Shown: one piece after another, positions 8,004 to 16,612 of the stretch
Numbering within the stretch: the stretch's first letter is position 1
Layout: each line of letters starts with the position of its first letter
DNA from: Bacteroidota bacterium
Lineage (GTDB): Bacteria; Bacteroidota; Bacteroidia; Cytophagales; Cyclobacteriaceae
Assembly (NCBI GenBank): GCA_947470895.1
Contig: CANIVF010000050.1
Coordinates: 1 to 32,052 of the forward strand
Reading direction: 5' to 3'
Length of the DNA stretch: 32,052 nt
Position numbers and translations under genes: made by a program
The notes under the pieces: generated by a model
The model's input: the letters and a program-made list of their open reading frames with translations, nothing else
What the model was told of the DNA's origin: nothing
Databases searched by the model: none

Positions 8004-8870
8004 ATGACTGAATCGAAAGACATAACAACCGAAACCTGGGATCTTGAGATAAGCCCGAAAACTGGATTTCTTAAATTTGACTTCAAAGAAATCTGGCGCT
8101 ATCGCGATTTGCTTTTGCTGTTTATCAAACGCGACTTTATTGCACAGTATAAGCAAACTGTGCTGGGCCCGCTCTGGCATTTGATACAGCCCATCCTTAC
8201 CACCATCATGTTCCTGCTGGTGTTTGGTCGTATCGCCAAAATTCCCACCGATGGTATTAACCCGATCCTGTTTTACATTACGGGTATCACGTTCTGGAAT
8301 TACTTCACCACTTGCTTTACGGGCACGTCCAATACATTTATTGCCAATGCCAGTATTTTCGGCAAAGTGTACTTTCCTAGACTGGTAACTCCCTTAGCCA
8401 CCATAGCTTCTTCGTTAATACGATTTGGTATACAGTTTTTGCTGCTGGTAGCTGCCATGGTTTGGTTCTCGTTCAAAGGCGAGCCATTGTATTTCTCACT
8501 CAACTGGTTGCTGCTTATCCCTCTCCTCATTTTGCTTGCAGGCACCGCGTTGGGCATGGGTATTATTGTATCCTCGCTCACCACCAAGTACCGCGATTTT
8601 CAGGTACTTCTTTCTTTTGGGTTGCAGCTACTTATGTATGGCACACCCGTGGTGTATTCTTTGAGTTATATCAACACGATGAAGTTTGCCTGGCTGGTTA
8701 AATTAAATCCGCTAACCCCACTCATGGAGGGCTTTCGGTATGCGCTGTTTGGCAAAGGGATGGTCACCACTGAGTTGTTACTTTACAGCACCGGGTTTAT
8801 GCTGGTTACTTTGTTTGTAGGGCTGGCTTTATTTAATAAAGTAGAGAAATCGTTTATGGATACCGTTTAG
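8004..8870 (+). CDS. wzm: Polysaccharide ABC transporter permease Wzm
   Basis: ABC-2-type permease of 288 residues. A cytoplasmic N-terminus of about 45 residues contains RYRDLLLLFIKRDFIAQYKQT and VLGPLWHLIQP, the amphipathic interface segment typical of polysaccharide and O-antigen exporters. About six membrane helices follow, with the conserved SLTTKYRDF loop and the LNPLTPLMEGFRYALFG segment before the last helix. It forms the membrane channel that exports a completed, lipid-linked glycan across the inner membrane, powered by the Wzt ATPase encoded next. The 94-base gap to wzt contains a small heptamer repeat (8911-8948). Its GC content matches the export genes rather than the AT-rich block downstream. 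Confidence 0.93.
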   Translation: MTESKDITTETWDLEISPKTGFLKFDFKEIWRYRDLLLLFIKRDFIAQYKQTVLGPLWHLIQPILTTIMFLLVFGRIAKIPTDGINPILFYITGITFWNYFTTCFTGTSNTFIANASIFGKVYFPRLVTPLATIASSLIRFGIQFLLLVAAMVWFSFKGEPLYFSLNWLLLIPLLILLAGTALGMGIIVSSLTTKYRDFQVLLSFGLQLLMYGTPVVYSLSYINTMKFAWLVKLNPLTPLMEGFRYALFGKGMVTTELLLYSTGFMLVTLFVGLALFNKVEKSFMDTV

Positions 8871-8910
8871 AAGTTGGAATGGAAAACAAAACCAATCATA
8901 TAAAAATAAA

Positions 8911-8948
8911 CCAGCAACCGGAAACTGGTGACCGGCAACAGGCAACTG
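8911..8948. repeat. Short type A heptamer array between wzm and wzt
   Basis: Five consecutive 7-bp units read CAACCGG, AAACTGG, TGACCGG, CAACAGG and CAACTGA, with a partial unit in front. They match the type A units of the arrays at 950-1309 and 31739-31787, in the same orientation relative to the plus-strand genes. The array ends 16 bases before the wzt start codon, so any effect on wzt translation or mRNA folding would be direct. Confidence 0.75.
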
Positions 8949-8964
8949 AATACACTGTCGAACA

Positions 8965-10260
8965 ATGAGCGATATCGTTATTAAAGTAGAAAACATTTCA
9001 AAGCAGTACCGGCTGGGCAAAGTAGGCACCGGCACACTATCGCACGATATTAACCGGTGGTGGCATACCATACGGGGCAAAGAAGATCCATACCTGAAAA
9101 TCGGTGAAGTTAACGATCGCACCACCAAAGGCAACAGCGAGTATGTGTGGGCCCTGCGCGATATAAACTTTAACGTGCGGCAAGGTGAGGTGTTGGGCAT
9201 TATTGGTAAGAACGGAGCGGGCAAAAGTACCTTGCTCAAAATATTAAGCCGCACCACCAGCCCCACCACAGGCAGTGTAAAAGCCAGGGGGCGCGTGGCG
9301 AGCTTGCTGGAGGTAGGCACGGGGTTTCATCCGGAGCTTACCGGCCGAGAAAACATATTTATGAACGGGGCCATTCTGGGCATGACCAGGCGCGAAATCA
9401 AAAGTAAGTTTGATGAGATTGTTGATTTTAGTGGCGTAGAAAAATACATCGATACACCCGTAAAACGATACAGCAGTGGAATGTATGTGCGTCTGGCGTT
9501 TGCTGTGGCAGCACACCTGGAGCCTGAGATTTTAATTGTTGATGAAGTGCTGGCAGTAGGGGATGCGGAGTTTCAAAAGAAGGCACTAGGTAAAATGAAA
9601 GACGTGAGTCAGGGGCAGGGAAGAACCGTATTGTTCGTTAGTCATAATATGGCAGCCATTAAGAATCTCTGTACAAATGGTATGATCATGACCAATGGCA
9701 CCTGCACGTTCTCTGGGGAAATTAATACAGCCATTGACCGCTACCTCAAACCTAACGATGAAAATAGACAAGTGCAAGGAATTATCGAGTGGCCGAAGGG
9801 AGAACAGCCGGGTGGTGATGAGGTTAAGTTGACATCTATTCGCTTATTGAACGAAGTCAATGAAGTTGCACACTCTTTTTACACTTCTTCAAGTATAACC
9901 TTAGAGATAAATTATGAGATATTGAGAGAGGTATCTGGTTCAAGAATAGTTTTACAGTTACTTGATAAAAATGGTGTAGTAGCTTTTGCTTCTACAAATC
10001 ATTTAAGCGATGGCGAAAGAAAAGATCGAGGATTTTATTCTACTACTTGTATAATACCTGAAAATCTTTTGAATAAAGGGAGGTATGAGATTTTTTTGCA
10101 CATAGGTATACCTGGTATTAAAATGCTACTTAAGAGTCAGTCATTCCTATCTTTTGATACCATCTTAATGGGAAATCAGGGCAGCAATTTTGATGAAAAT
10201 TGGACTGGAGTTGTGGCTCCTAGATTACAGTGGAAGACAATTAAAATGATAAGGAATTGA
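8965..10260 (+). CDS. wzt: Polysaccharide ABC transporter ATPase Wzt with C-terminal glycan-binding domain
   Basis: This 431-residue ATPase has its nucleotide-binding domain in residues 1 to about 245: Walker A GKNGAGKS at 81-88, ABC signature YSSGM at 169-173, Walker B ending in Asp193/Glu194, and switch His227. Residues about 272-431 form a Wzt_C-type beta-rich domain, beginning near IIEWPKGEQPGGDEVKL. In the E. coli O9a and similar systems this domain binds the terminal modification of the chain before export. Base composition changes inside the gene: the ATPase half is near 48% GC and the C-terminal domain near 30%, with the switch near 9840-9900. The stop is two bases before the sulfotransferase ATG, so the two are translationally linked. 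Confidence 0.94.
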   Translation: MSDIVIKVENISKQYRLGKVGTGTLSHDINRWWHTIRGKEDPYLKIGEVNDRTTKGNSEYVWALRDINFNVRQGEVLGIIGKNGAGKSTLLKILSRTTSPTTGSVKARGRVASLLEVGTGFHPELTGRENIFMNGAILGMTRREIKSKFDEIVDFSGVEKYIDTPVKRYSSGMYVRLAFAVAAHLEPEILIVDEVLAVGDAEFQKKALGKMKDVSQGQGRTVLFVSHNMAAIKNLCTNGMIMTNGTCTFSGEINTAIDRYLKPNDENRQVQGIIEWPKGEQPGGDEVKLTSIRLLNEVNEVAHSFYTSSSITLEINYEILREVSGSRIVLQLLDKNGVVAFASTNHLSDGERKDRGFYSTTCIIPENLLNKGRYEIFLHIGIPGIKMLLKSQSFLSFDTILMGNQGSNFDENWTGVVAPRLQWKTIKMIRN

Positions 10261-10262
10261 AA

Positions 10263-11078
10263 ATGAAAACAATTATTAATAAATTTTTCAGGAAACAAAT
10301 TGATAGAAAAGTTAAAGCGCATGTTGATTCCGAACTACGCAAATATGGGTTTATTCCCATTTCGGAGACGGAGCCTCAAGATGTATTTATTGTTGGATAT
10401 CCGAAATCAGGTAATACCTGGATGCAGTTCATGTTGGCAAGCCTAATAAATGGCATTGATCCTCCTTCACTTAATGTTCCAATAGTATTAGAGTTTGTTC
10501 CTGATGTTCATTATAAAAAATTTTATAAACGATATCGGGAGAGATGTTTTTTAAAGACACATCATTTGCCCAAGCCAGAATATAGAAAGGTTATTTATCT
10601 ATTACGCGATGGCCGGGATGCAATGGTATCATATTATTATATGAATAAAATACAATTTGAGGGATATTCTATGGAACAAATGATCAAAGAAGGTAAAGGA
10701 CTTTTTCCTGGGAGATGGCATGAACATGTAAAACAATGGATGGAAAATCCATATAAGGCTGATATTTTGATTGTGAAATATGAAGATATGAAGTCAGACA
10801 CATCGCATGAATTGAAAAGGATATGTGATTTTCTGAGTCTCAATTTTTCGACCGAGCAAATTTCTAGAGTAGTGGAAGGTTGTTCTTTTGAAAATCTGAA
10901 AAAAATGGAACAAACTATTGGATTGAATGACGCGGCACGTCAATGGAAAGGTGATGATCAAAGTAGATTCTTTAGAAAAGGAGTAAAAGGAGATTTTAAA
11001 AATGAGATTGAGCCATCGTTGCTTAAATGCTTTGAAGAATATTCTTATGAGCAATTAAAGCGATTCAATTATCTGTAA
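10263..11078 (+). CDS. PAPS-dependent sulfotransferase (Sulfotransfer_1 type)
   Basis: Cytosolic-type sulfotransferase of 271 residues that would move a sulfuryl group from PAPS to a sugar hydroxyl. The 5'-phosphosulfate loop is GYPKSGNTW (residues 45-53). The 3'-phosphate site is LLRDGRDAMVSYY (Arg115-Asp119 onward). The C-terminal RKGVKGD motif (238-244) is the family's RKGxxGD loop. I start it at the ATG at 10263, because the TTG at 10257 overlaps wzt. It follows wzt immediately and shares the AT-rich composition of the Wzt C-terminal domain, which suggests the two were acquired together. PAPS probably comes from CysC encoded at 359-949. The acceptor sugar is unknown. Confidence 0.9.
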   Translation: MKTIINKFFRKQIDRKVKAHVDSELRKYGFIPISETEPQDVFIVGYPKSGNTWMQFMLASLINGIDPPSLNVPIVLEFVPDVHYKKFYKRYRERCFLKTHHLPKPEYRKVIYLLRDGRDAMVSYYYMNKIQFEGYSMEQMIKEGKGLFPGRWHEHVKQWMENPYKADILIVKYEDMKSDTSHELKRICDFLSLNFSTEQISRVVEGCSFENLKKMEQTIGLNDAARQWKGDDQSRFFRKGVKGDFKNEIEPSLLKCFEEYSYEQLKRFNYL

Positions 11079-11111
11079 TGAGTGCTTGCATAACTAAATC
11101 AGTTGTTTTTT

Positions 11112-11735
11112 ATGATTAAAAGAATAATATCTTTTTTAGTTCAAAGATATGTTTCTGGTGAAATTTTGGAGAGGAAACTAAACTCTTTAAGTATTAAAAG
11201 GAGTGAAATGCAGGTTATCAAACCTACAGATTCTTTCTTTTATCCTACCTCACGCGTTGATAATAGTCAATCTGATAGAAGTGCAATTCAAATTGGAAAT
11301 CTGACTCATATTCAAGGTGAATTATTAGTCTTTGGATATGGTGGAAGTATAAAAATTGGAAATTGTTGTTATGTGGGAATTAATAGTAAGATTTGGAGTG
11401 GTGACTCTATTTCTATTGGTAATTATGTCTTTATATCCCATAACTGTAACATTGTAGATGGTGACTCTCATGAAATAAATCACTTAGAAAGAGAAGCAAG
11501 TCATATTTATAGGTTAAATAATAAACTGACCACTAATCGAAAGGGTAACATTAAGACATCCCCTATAGTAATCGAAGATAATGTGTGGATTAGTTTTAAT
11601 GTTTGCATACTAAAAGGTGTAGTTATTGGAAAAGGGTCAATCATTGCTGCGGGATCTGTGGTAACCAAATCTGTTCCGCCTTTTTCTTTAATTGCGGGTA
11701 ATCCAGCTGTTATAGTTAAAAAATTGTATTTATGA
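11112..11735 (+). CDS. Hexapeptide-repeat (left-handed beta-helix) acyltransferase
   Basis: This 207-residue protein carries imperfect hexapeptide repeats from about residue 55 to the end, such as IGNCCYVGINSKI, ISIGNYVFISHNCNI and VIEDNVWISFNVCILKGVVIG, ending in the standard GSVVTKSVPPFSLIAGNPA motif of WcaF/Vat/maltose-type O-acetyltransferases. A candidate catalytic His lies in SHEINH after the DGD segment. It is expected to transfer acetyl from acetyl-CoA to a sugar in the cytoplasm, a separate chemistry from the membrane MBOAT systems. The ATG at 11112 is preferred to a TTG at 11103. The stop overlaps the next start (ATGA), indicating coupled translation. Very AT-rich. Confidence 0.85.
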   Translation: MIKRIISFLVQRYVSGEILERKLNSLSIKRSEMQVIKPTDSFFYPTSRVDNSQSDRSAIQIGNLTHIQGELLVFGYGGSIKIGNCCYVGINSKIWSGDSISIGNYVFISHNCNIVDGDSHEINHLEREASHIYRLNNKLTTNRKGNIKTSPIVIEDNVWISFNVCILKGVVIGKGSIIAAGSVVTKSVPPFSLIAGNPAVIVKKLYL

Positions 11736-12859
11736 ATAGCATCAGGAAATTAATTAGAGGTTTAGGGTTTGATATTGCCAGGTATCCTAAATCTAAAAAA
11801 AATGCTTCTTCGAGAATTAAAGCAAGTGACAGATCAGATATTTTAATACCAACAACGGCTGCTCATTTGGCACTAAAAGGTGTTGGAAGAATCGGTAGAT
11901 CTCCTTTTACTTATTTTCAAAGGCCTAATATGACTTCGACTGAATTAGATGAGATTGAAAATATTTGGTGGAATGCTCATAGTAAATTAATTGAAAATGT
12001 ATGGGTTCTCTCCGATGATGTCAATGAATTGTATAGAGCCAATTATATTTCAAAAGCCGCATCCTTTTTTAAAAAGGATACCAGTAAGGCTATAGTTTTA
12101 GATTTGGGATGTGGAAGTGGTTGGTTTGGAAGAATAGTTGCTGATCAGGATTTAGAGTATTTCGGGATAGATTTTTCAAGTTCTCAAATTGAGTTAGCTA
12201 ATAAAAAGAGGATAAATGCGGGCAACAGTCAATGGTTGCATTACTATTGTACCACTGATTTTAAACAAGTCAAAAATATTCAAGAAATAAATAGTGTTTT
12301 TATACATGCATTTCTTCATCATTTATATTGGGATGAATTGCATAGCTTATTTGCTGAGTTAAAGAATACTCTTCCGCGTGGTTGCAGAATATTTATAGTC
12401 GAACCTATATATCCCGGTTTTAATAAGTCTAACCAAGATATGAGGTTGATGGATAAATTGATTAGTGATTATCGGAAGTACGTAAGAAGCATAAAGTCCG
12501 AATTAATCGCAGAGGGAATTTATAATACTGAGTTAGAAGACCAGTTGGGTAATGTATTTGAGGAGAGTAAGATCAACGGGTTCTTTTTTTCGCCAAAAGA
12601 AGTTCCATTTGAACTACATGAATTCGAAGAATTTTTAAATGGGTATGTTGTAATTCAAGAAAAAACTTGCTGTGGTATTTTAAATTTGGAGACGGCTCAA
12701 ATGATTGAAAATATCAAATCTGAAAAGCATAGAGAATATTATAAAAGGTTATTATTTCCTTTTGTTAATCATTTAGATAAGTTTCTTCTTTCGAATGGAT
12801 ATTTTGAAAATACTCCAAACACTTATTTTTTCACAGCTTTTGAATGTATTTTAAAATAA
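11732..12859 (+). CDS. Class I SAM-dependent methyltransferase
   Basis: This 375-residue protein has a Rossmann methyltransferase domain in about residues 100-240: motif I VLDLGCGSGWFG, then YFGIDFSSSQIELA, and HAFLHHLYWDELHSLFAELKNTLPRGCRIFIVEP as the motif II/III region. The flanking N- and C-terminal regions are not ones I can name. The likely role is methylation of a sugar or sugar nucleotide in polysaccharide synthesis, and methyl capping of the chain end is possible given the glycan-reading domain on Wzt. The gene overlaps the preceding acyltransferase by four bases and lies in the AT-rich block. The substrate cannot be told from sequence. Confidence 0.85.
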   Translation: MNSIRKLIRGLGFDIARYPKSKKNASSRIKASDRSDILIPTTAAHLALKGVGRIGRSPFTYFQRPNMTSTELDEIENIWWNAHSKLIENVWVLSDDVNELYRANYISKAASFFKKDTSKAIVLDLGCGSGWFGRIVADQDLEYFGIDFSSSQIELANKKRINAGNSQWLHYYCTTDFKQVKNIQEINSVFIHAFLHHLYWDELHSLFAELKNTLPRGCRIFIVEPIYPGFNKSNQDMRLMDKLISDYRKYVRSIKSELIAEGIYNTELEDQLGNVFEESKINGFFFSPKEVPFELHEFEEFLNGYVVIQEKTCCGILNLETAQMIENIKSEKHREYYKRLLFPFVNHLDKFLLSNGYFENTPNTYFFTAFECILK

Positions 12860-12870
12860 ATAAATAAAGT

Positions 12871-13800
12871 ATGAGTGTAAAAAAAATGGTAAAGAATCTT
12901 TTTAAACTCACAAGAGTTAACAATACCAAGCAGAAAGGGATATCTGATTTTGAGATGGAAAGGGATCGACTTATCATGGGTAAAATCTTGACAAACCAAG
13001 TTAAGACGCTCGGTACTTTGGAAAATATTCTAGTCTCTGAGTTTAAGGTATTCTCGCAAATGGGAGATGATGGTATTATTCAATATTTGATAAACAACAT
13101 TGCTATCCCCAATGAAACATTTATTGAATTTGGAGTTGAGAATTATTCTGAATCTAATACTCGCTTTTTGTTGATGAATAATAACTGGAGTGGGATGGTA
13201 ATAGATGGTTCTGAAGCGAATGTTAATGAGATAAGAAATAGTTATTATTATTGGAAGTACGATTTAAAAGCTATCCATGCTTTTATTGACGCAGATAATA
13301 TTGAATTGTTAATCGATGAAAGCGGATTTGGTATTGAGATAGGAATTTTGAGTATCGACATTGATGGCAATGACTATTGGATTTGGAAGAAAATTAGTAC
13401 GATAAACCCTATTATTGTTATCGCTGAGTTTAATAGTGTTTTTGGTATTGATAAACCTTGGACGGTACCTTATGATCCATCTTTTTTAAGATCAAAATCG
13501 CATCATAGTAATCTATTTTACGGATCTTCGCTTCTTTCTTTGTGCGACTTAGCTGAAGCAAAGGGTTACTACTTTGTTGGTTGTAATAGTGCCGGTAACA
13601 ATTCTTATTTTATCAGAAAGGATAAGATAGGTGAACTAAAAATCCTTAAACCAGAAGTAGGATATGTTAGTTCTAAGTTTGCTGAATCTCGAAGTAAAGA
13701 GGGTGCCCTTACATTAACTCGAGGCACGGACAGAATTAAACTATTGAAAGGAATGGAAGTGTATAACACTAGAACTGAAAAATTGGAATTGATAGCATGA
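12871..13800 (+). CDS. Conserved protein of unknown function, distantly FkbM-like
   Basis: This 309-residue protein has no domain I can name with confidence. It contains a run of segments I associate with a conserved family in glycan clusters: SQMGDDGIIQYLI, FIEFGVENYSESNTRFL, WSGMVIDGS, ILSIDIDGNDYWIW, VIAEFNSVFG and GCNSAGNNSYFIR. The order of an FGVE-type loop, an IDGS-type acidic loop and a SIDIDGNDYW segment parallels FkbM methyltransferases (GxxxG, EP, KIDxEGxE), so a SAM-binding fold is plausible. The FkbM Lys-Ile-Asp-Glu-Gly-Glu pattern is replaced by Ile-Asp-Ile-Asp-Gly-Asn. The stop overlaps the next start by four bases. It is probably a modifying enzyme of the same pathway. Confidence 0.7.
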   Translation: MSVKKMVKNLFKLTRVNNTKQKGISDFEMERDRLIMGKILTNQVKTLGTLENILVSEFKVFSQMGDDGIIQYLINNIAIPNETFIEFGVENYSESNTRFLLMNNNWSGMVIDGSEANVNEIRNSYYYWKYDLKAIHAFIDADNIELLIDESGFGIEIGILSIDIDGNDYWIWKKISTINPIIVIAEFNSVFGIDKPWTVPYDPSFLRSKSHHSNLFYGSSLLSLCDLAEAKGYYFVGCNSAGNNSYFIRKDKIGELKILKPEVGYVSSKFAESRSKEGALTLTRGTDRIKLLKGMEVYNTRTEKLELIA

Positions 13801-14690
13801 AAATTCTAATCATAGGCTCTAAAGGTTTTATTGGTACGTATGTATTTAAGTATTTTCGAGCCAATCAGATTGAAGTTTGGGGTTGTGATGTGGTTACTGA
13901 TTACAATGACCCATCTTATTTTCAAGTTGATGCAACCAACGCGAATTACGAAGAGATATTTGAGGCTATTGCTGTTGACGTTTGCATTAATTGCTCAGGT
14001 GCTGCAAGCGTACCGGAATCCATTAAACATCCATTGCGTGATTATTCATTAAATGTCTATAATGTGGCCTTGTTGTTAGAGGCTATACGTAAGCATGCCC
14101 CAACCTGTAAATTAGTTAATCTATCATCTGCTGCAGTTTATGGCAATCCTGTTTCGCTACCCATAGAGGAGACCCAAATGGTTAATCCCCTTTCCCCTTA
14201 TGGGCATCATAAACTTTATGCCGAAATGTTGTGTAAGGAATACTTCAATCATTTTAATGTTCGGAGCAGTAGCCTGCGTATTTTTTCAGCTTTTGGTCCT
14301 GGGCTCAAAAAGCAAATTTTCTGGGACTGGTCTGAAAAGGTGAAACGAACTGATTTACTTGAAGTAATCGGAACAGGAAAGGAGTCGAGAGATTTTATTT
14401 ACATTGATGATTTAGTTCACGCAATTGAATGTGTTGTTCACGGGTCATCGTTTGAGGCTGAGGTGATTAATGTGGCTAATGGGGAAGAGGTTTTAATCAG
14501 CAGCGCTGCGGATATATTCAAGAGATGTTATCCGGGTTCTTTCAATATCAGGTTTAATAACTCAATCCGCGTTGGTGATCCAGTAAACTGGAAGGCTGAT
14601 ATATCGCGCTTGCAACTATTTGGGTATAAGCAAAAGGTTAGTTTTGAAGATGGTTTAACTCGATTTATTCAATGGGCCGTAAGCGAATAG
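13797..14690 (+). CDS. NAD-dependent epimerase/dehydratase (extended SDR)
   Basis: Sugar-nucleotide-modifying extended SDR of 297 residues. The dinucleotide loop is GSKGFIG (residues 7-13) and the catalytic pair is Tyr135/Lys139 in SPYGHHKLYAEM, with a preceding LSSAAVYG serine segment and the C-terminal DFIYIDDLVHAIE motif. It is likely to epimerise, dehydrate or reduce a nucleotide sugar for this polysaccharide; the exact reaction cannot be fixed. It overlaps the preceding gene by four bases and the next glycosyltransferase by 19, so the whole run is one transcript. Its GC content is somewhat higher than the genes before it. Confidence 0.87.
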   Translation: MKILIIGSKGFIGTYVFKYFRANQIEVWGCDVVTDYNDPSYFQVDATNANYEEIFEAIAVDVCINCSGAASVPESIKHPLRDYSLNVYNVALLLEAIRKHAPTCKLVNLSSAAVYGNPVSLPIEETQMVNPLSPYGHHKLYAEMLCKEYFNHFNVRSSSLRIFSAFGPGLKKQIFWDWSEKVKRTDLLEVIGTGKESRDFIYIDDLVHAIECVVHGSSFEAEVINVANGEEVLISSAADIFKRCYPGSFNIRFNNSIRVGDPVNWKADISRLQLFGYKQKVSFEDGLTRFIQWAVSE

Positions 14691-15805
14691 GTTTGCTTTT
14701 TCAATTCAATAAGAATTGGACGGGGGGTCACTATTATTTATTGAATATCATCAGGGCTTTAGGCCGCTTGCCAATGGAAAGCAAACCGCATATCGTTCTT
14801 TTTAGTCAAAAGGGTAAAAGGCCTGATTTAGAGGATGTGACCTATGATTTTATTTCTGATAGGCGAATAAAAAAACCTTTTAATCTTTTAGAAAGAGTAT
14901 TGAGAAAAGTAGGTGTATTAAGCAAAGCGTACGTGCCTTATTATTCGAAGAATACGGTTAGTTACATATATCCTTATAATGGCGATTATAATTTTCCGAG
15001 CCTGAGAAAAATTAAACCTGTTTATTGGCTTCCGGATTTTCAACATAAATATTTAACTCAATTTTTTTCTTCTGAAGAAATACAAGGTCGTGATGTTCAG
15101 TTCAAGGCCATTTCTGAAAAACGAAGCAAACTGGTTTTGAGCAGTAATTCGGCAAAGCAGGATTTTATCAAGTTTTATCCGGAAAACAAGAATCAGACAT
15201 TTACTATTCCTTTTGCTACGATTTTACCTGATTTTTCAACCGTACATATTGATGAGTTGCGAATAAAGTATAATCTGGAGGGCCCTTATTTCATTTCACC
15301 AAATCAGTTTTGGGCACACAAAAATCACCTGATTATTTTAGAATCACTGGTGCTTTTAAAAGCAAAAGGGGTAAAGTTTATGGTCGTTTTTACCGGCAAT
15401 GAAAACGATTATAGAAATCCTGGCTACCTTCAATCACTAAAGGATTTTGTTAAAAATAATTCGTTAGAAAAGTCAGTGAAGTTTTTGGGTTTCATTGATC
15501 GCGTAGATCAACTTCAATTGATGAATAATGCTATTGGCATAATTCAGCCTTCATTTTTTGAGGGTTGGAGCACCGTGGTAGAGGACGGTAAATCGATGAA
15601 TCAATTTATCATAGCATCTTCTATTGAAGTGCATAAAGAGCAGTTGACAGATTATCCAAATGCAGTGTTATTTGCTTCTGATAAATCGAATGATTTGGCT
15701 ATGCAGTTGGAGAAGTTTGGTACTAATCCGCCAGTGCGTCTTCGCTATCGCTATGAAGTTAAGATTTTAGACTTTGCGAAAAGCTTTATGGCAGTAATGA
15801 ATTAA
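14672..15805 (+). CDS. Glycosyltransferase family 4-like (GT-B)
   Basis: Cytoplasmic retaining glycosyltransferase of the GT1/GT4 group, 377 residues. The N-terminal half has a glycine-rich loop, NWTGGHYYLLNIIRAL. The C-terminal nucleotide-sugar domain has FISPNQFWAHKNH, then VVFTGN and VKFLGFIDRVDQLQLM. The conserved acidic segment is PSFFEGWSTVVEDGKSM, with the two glutamates eight residues apart. The start overlaps the epimerase by 19 bases. It would add one sugar to the growing lipid-linked chain; donor and linkage are unknown. No membrane segment is seen. Confidence 0.88.
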   Translation: MGRKRIGLLFQFNKNWTGGHYYLLNIIRALGRLPMESKPHIVLFSQKGKRPDLEDVTYDFISDRRIKKPFNLLERVLRKVGVLSKAYVPYYSKNTVSYIYPYNGDYNFPSLRKIKPVYWLPDFQHKYLTQFFSSEEIQGRDVQFKAISEKRSKLVLSSNSAKQDFIKFYPENKNQTFTIPFATILPDFSTVHIDELRIKYNLEGPYFISPNQFWAHKNHLIILESLVLLKAKGVKFMVVFTGNENDYRNPGYLQSLKDFVKNNSLEKSVKFLGFIDRVDQLQLMNNAIGIIQPSFFEGWSTVVEDGKSMNQFIIASSIEVHKEQLTDYPNAVLFASDKSNDLAMQLEKFGTNPPVRLRYRYEVKILDFAKSFMAVMN

Positions 15806-15808
15806 AAT

Positions 15809-16588
15809 ATGGACATGAAAATTTCAATTTTAACTCCTTCCTATAATTCGGCAAAGTACATTCAACGAGCTATTGAAAGTGTGTTGTTACAGAATTATAA
15901 AAACTGGGTGCACATCATTATGGACGGTGAATCTAAAGATGGCACATTGGAAGTTTTGCAAGCGTACCCACATGTGAAATACGTTTCTGAACCCGACCGG
16001 GGACAAACCGATGCCATGAATAAAGCGTTTAAATTAGCTACCGGGGATTTAATCATTTATTTAAATGCCGATGATGAACTTACACCAGGCCTGCTGGATA
16101 CGGTGAGTAAAGAATTTGACAAAGACCCATCCATCGATATGATCGTAAGTGATCTTTTGATTAACCGGTTGGGCACCATGGAAATAAGCAGGCCATCGAT
16201 TACGCTTTACAGTATTTTACAGCATCAGAAATTCAAGTATCCGCTTAACCCTGTTGCTTATGCCTACCGCAAAAACCTGCAGGAGAAGATTGGAGCATTT
16301 CCAATTTCCAATCACTTTACCATGGACTACTGGTTTCTATTAAGAGCTTACCGGATAGGGAAAATAAAAAAGGTGGATCATGTATTCGGTACCTACCATG
16401 TTGATGGTAGCAATAAGTCATCAGACACGCAGCGTTCCATCAACGAGTTGAGGAAAACCAGGAATGAATTTTTACTAGAGTATGCTTACACTCCAAAAGT
16501 GTTCTTTTACCTTTTTAGAAAGCTACCCTTCATTCAGCATATTGAGTCAACGGTAAAGAAATATATTTTTAAACCCGCACGGGCCTGA
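15809..16588 (+). CDS. Glycosyltransferase family 2
   Basis: GT-A inverting glycosyltransferase of 259 residues. It opens with ISILTPSYNSAKYIQRAIESV and has the IMDGESKDGT nucleotide-binding loop, EPDRGQTDAMNKA, and a metal-binding NADDE in place of the usual DxD. It starts three bases after the previous stop; a second in-frame ATG at 15815 would also fit. The C-terminal region (RKLPFIQHIESTVKKYIF) is basic and amphipathic, suggesting peripheral membrane association. It adds one residue to the glycan. Donor and acceptor are not predictable. Confidence 0.88.
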   Translation: MDMKISILTPSYNSAKYIQRAIESVLLQNYKNWVHIIMDGESKDGTLEVLQAYPHVKYVSEPDRGQTDAMNKAFKLATGDLIIYLNADDELTPGLLDTVSKEFDKDPSIDMIVSDLLINRLGTMEISRPSITLYSILQHQKFKYPLNPVAYAYRKNLQEKIGAFPISNHFTMDYWFLLRAYRIGKIKKVDHVFGTYHVDGSNKSSDTQRSINELRKTRNEFLLEYAYTPKVFFYLFRKLPFIQHIESTVKKYIFKPARA

Positions 16589-16612
16589 GAATAATAAACC
16601 AGATCAAAGGTT

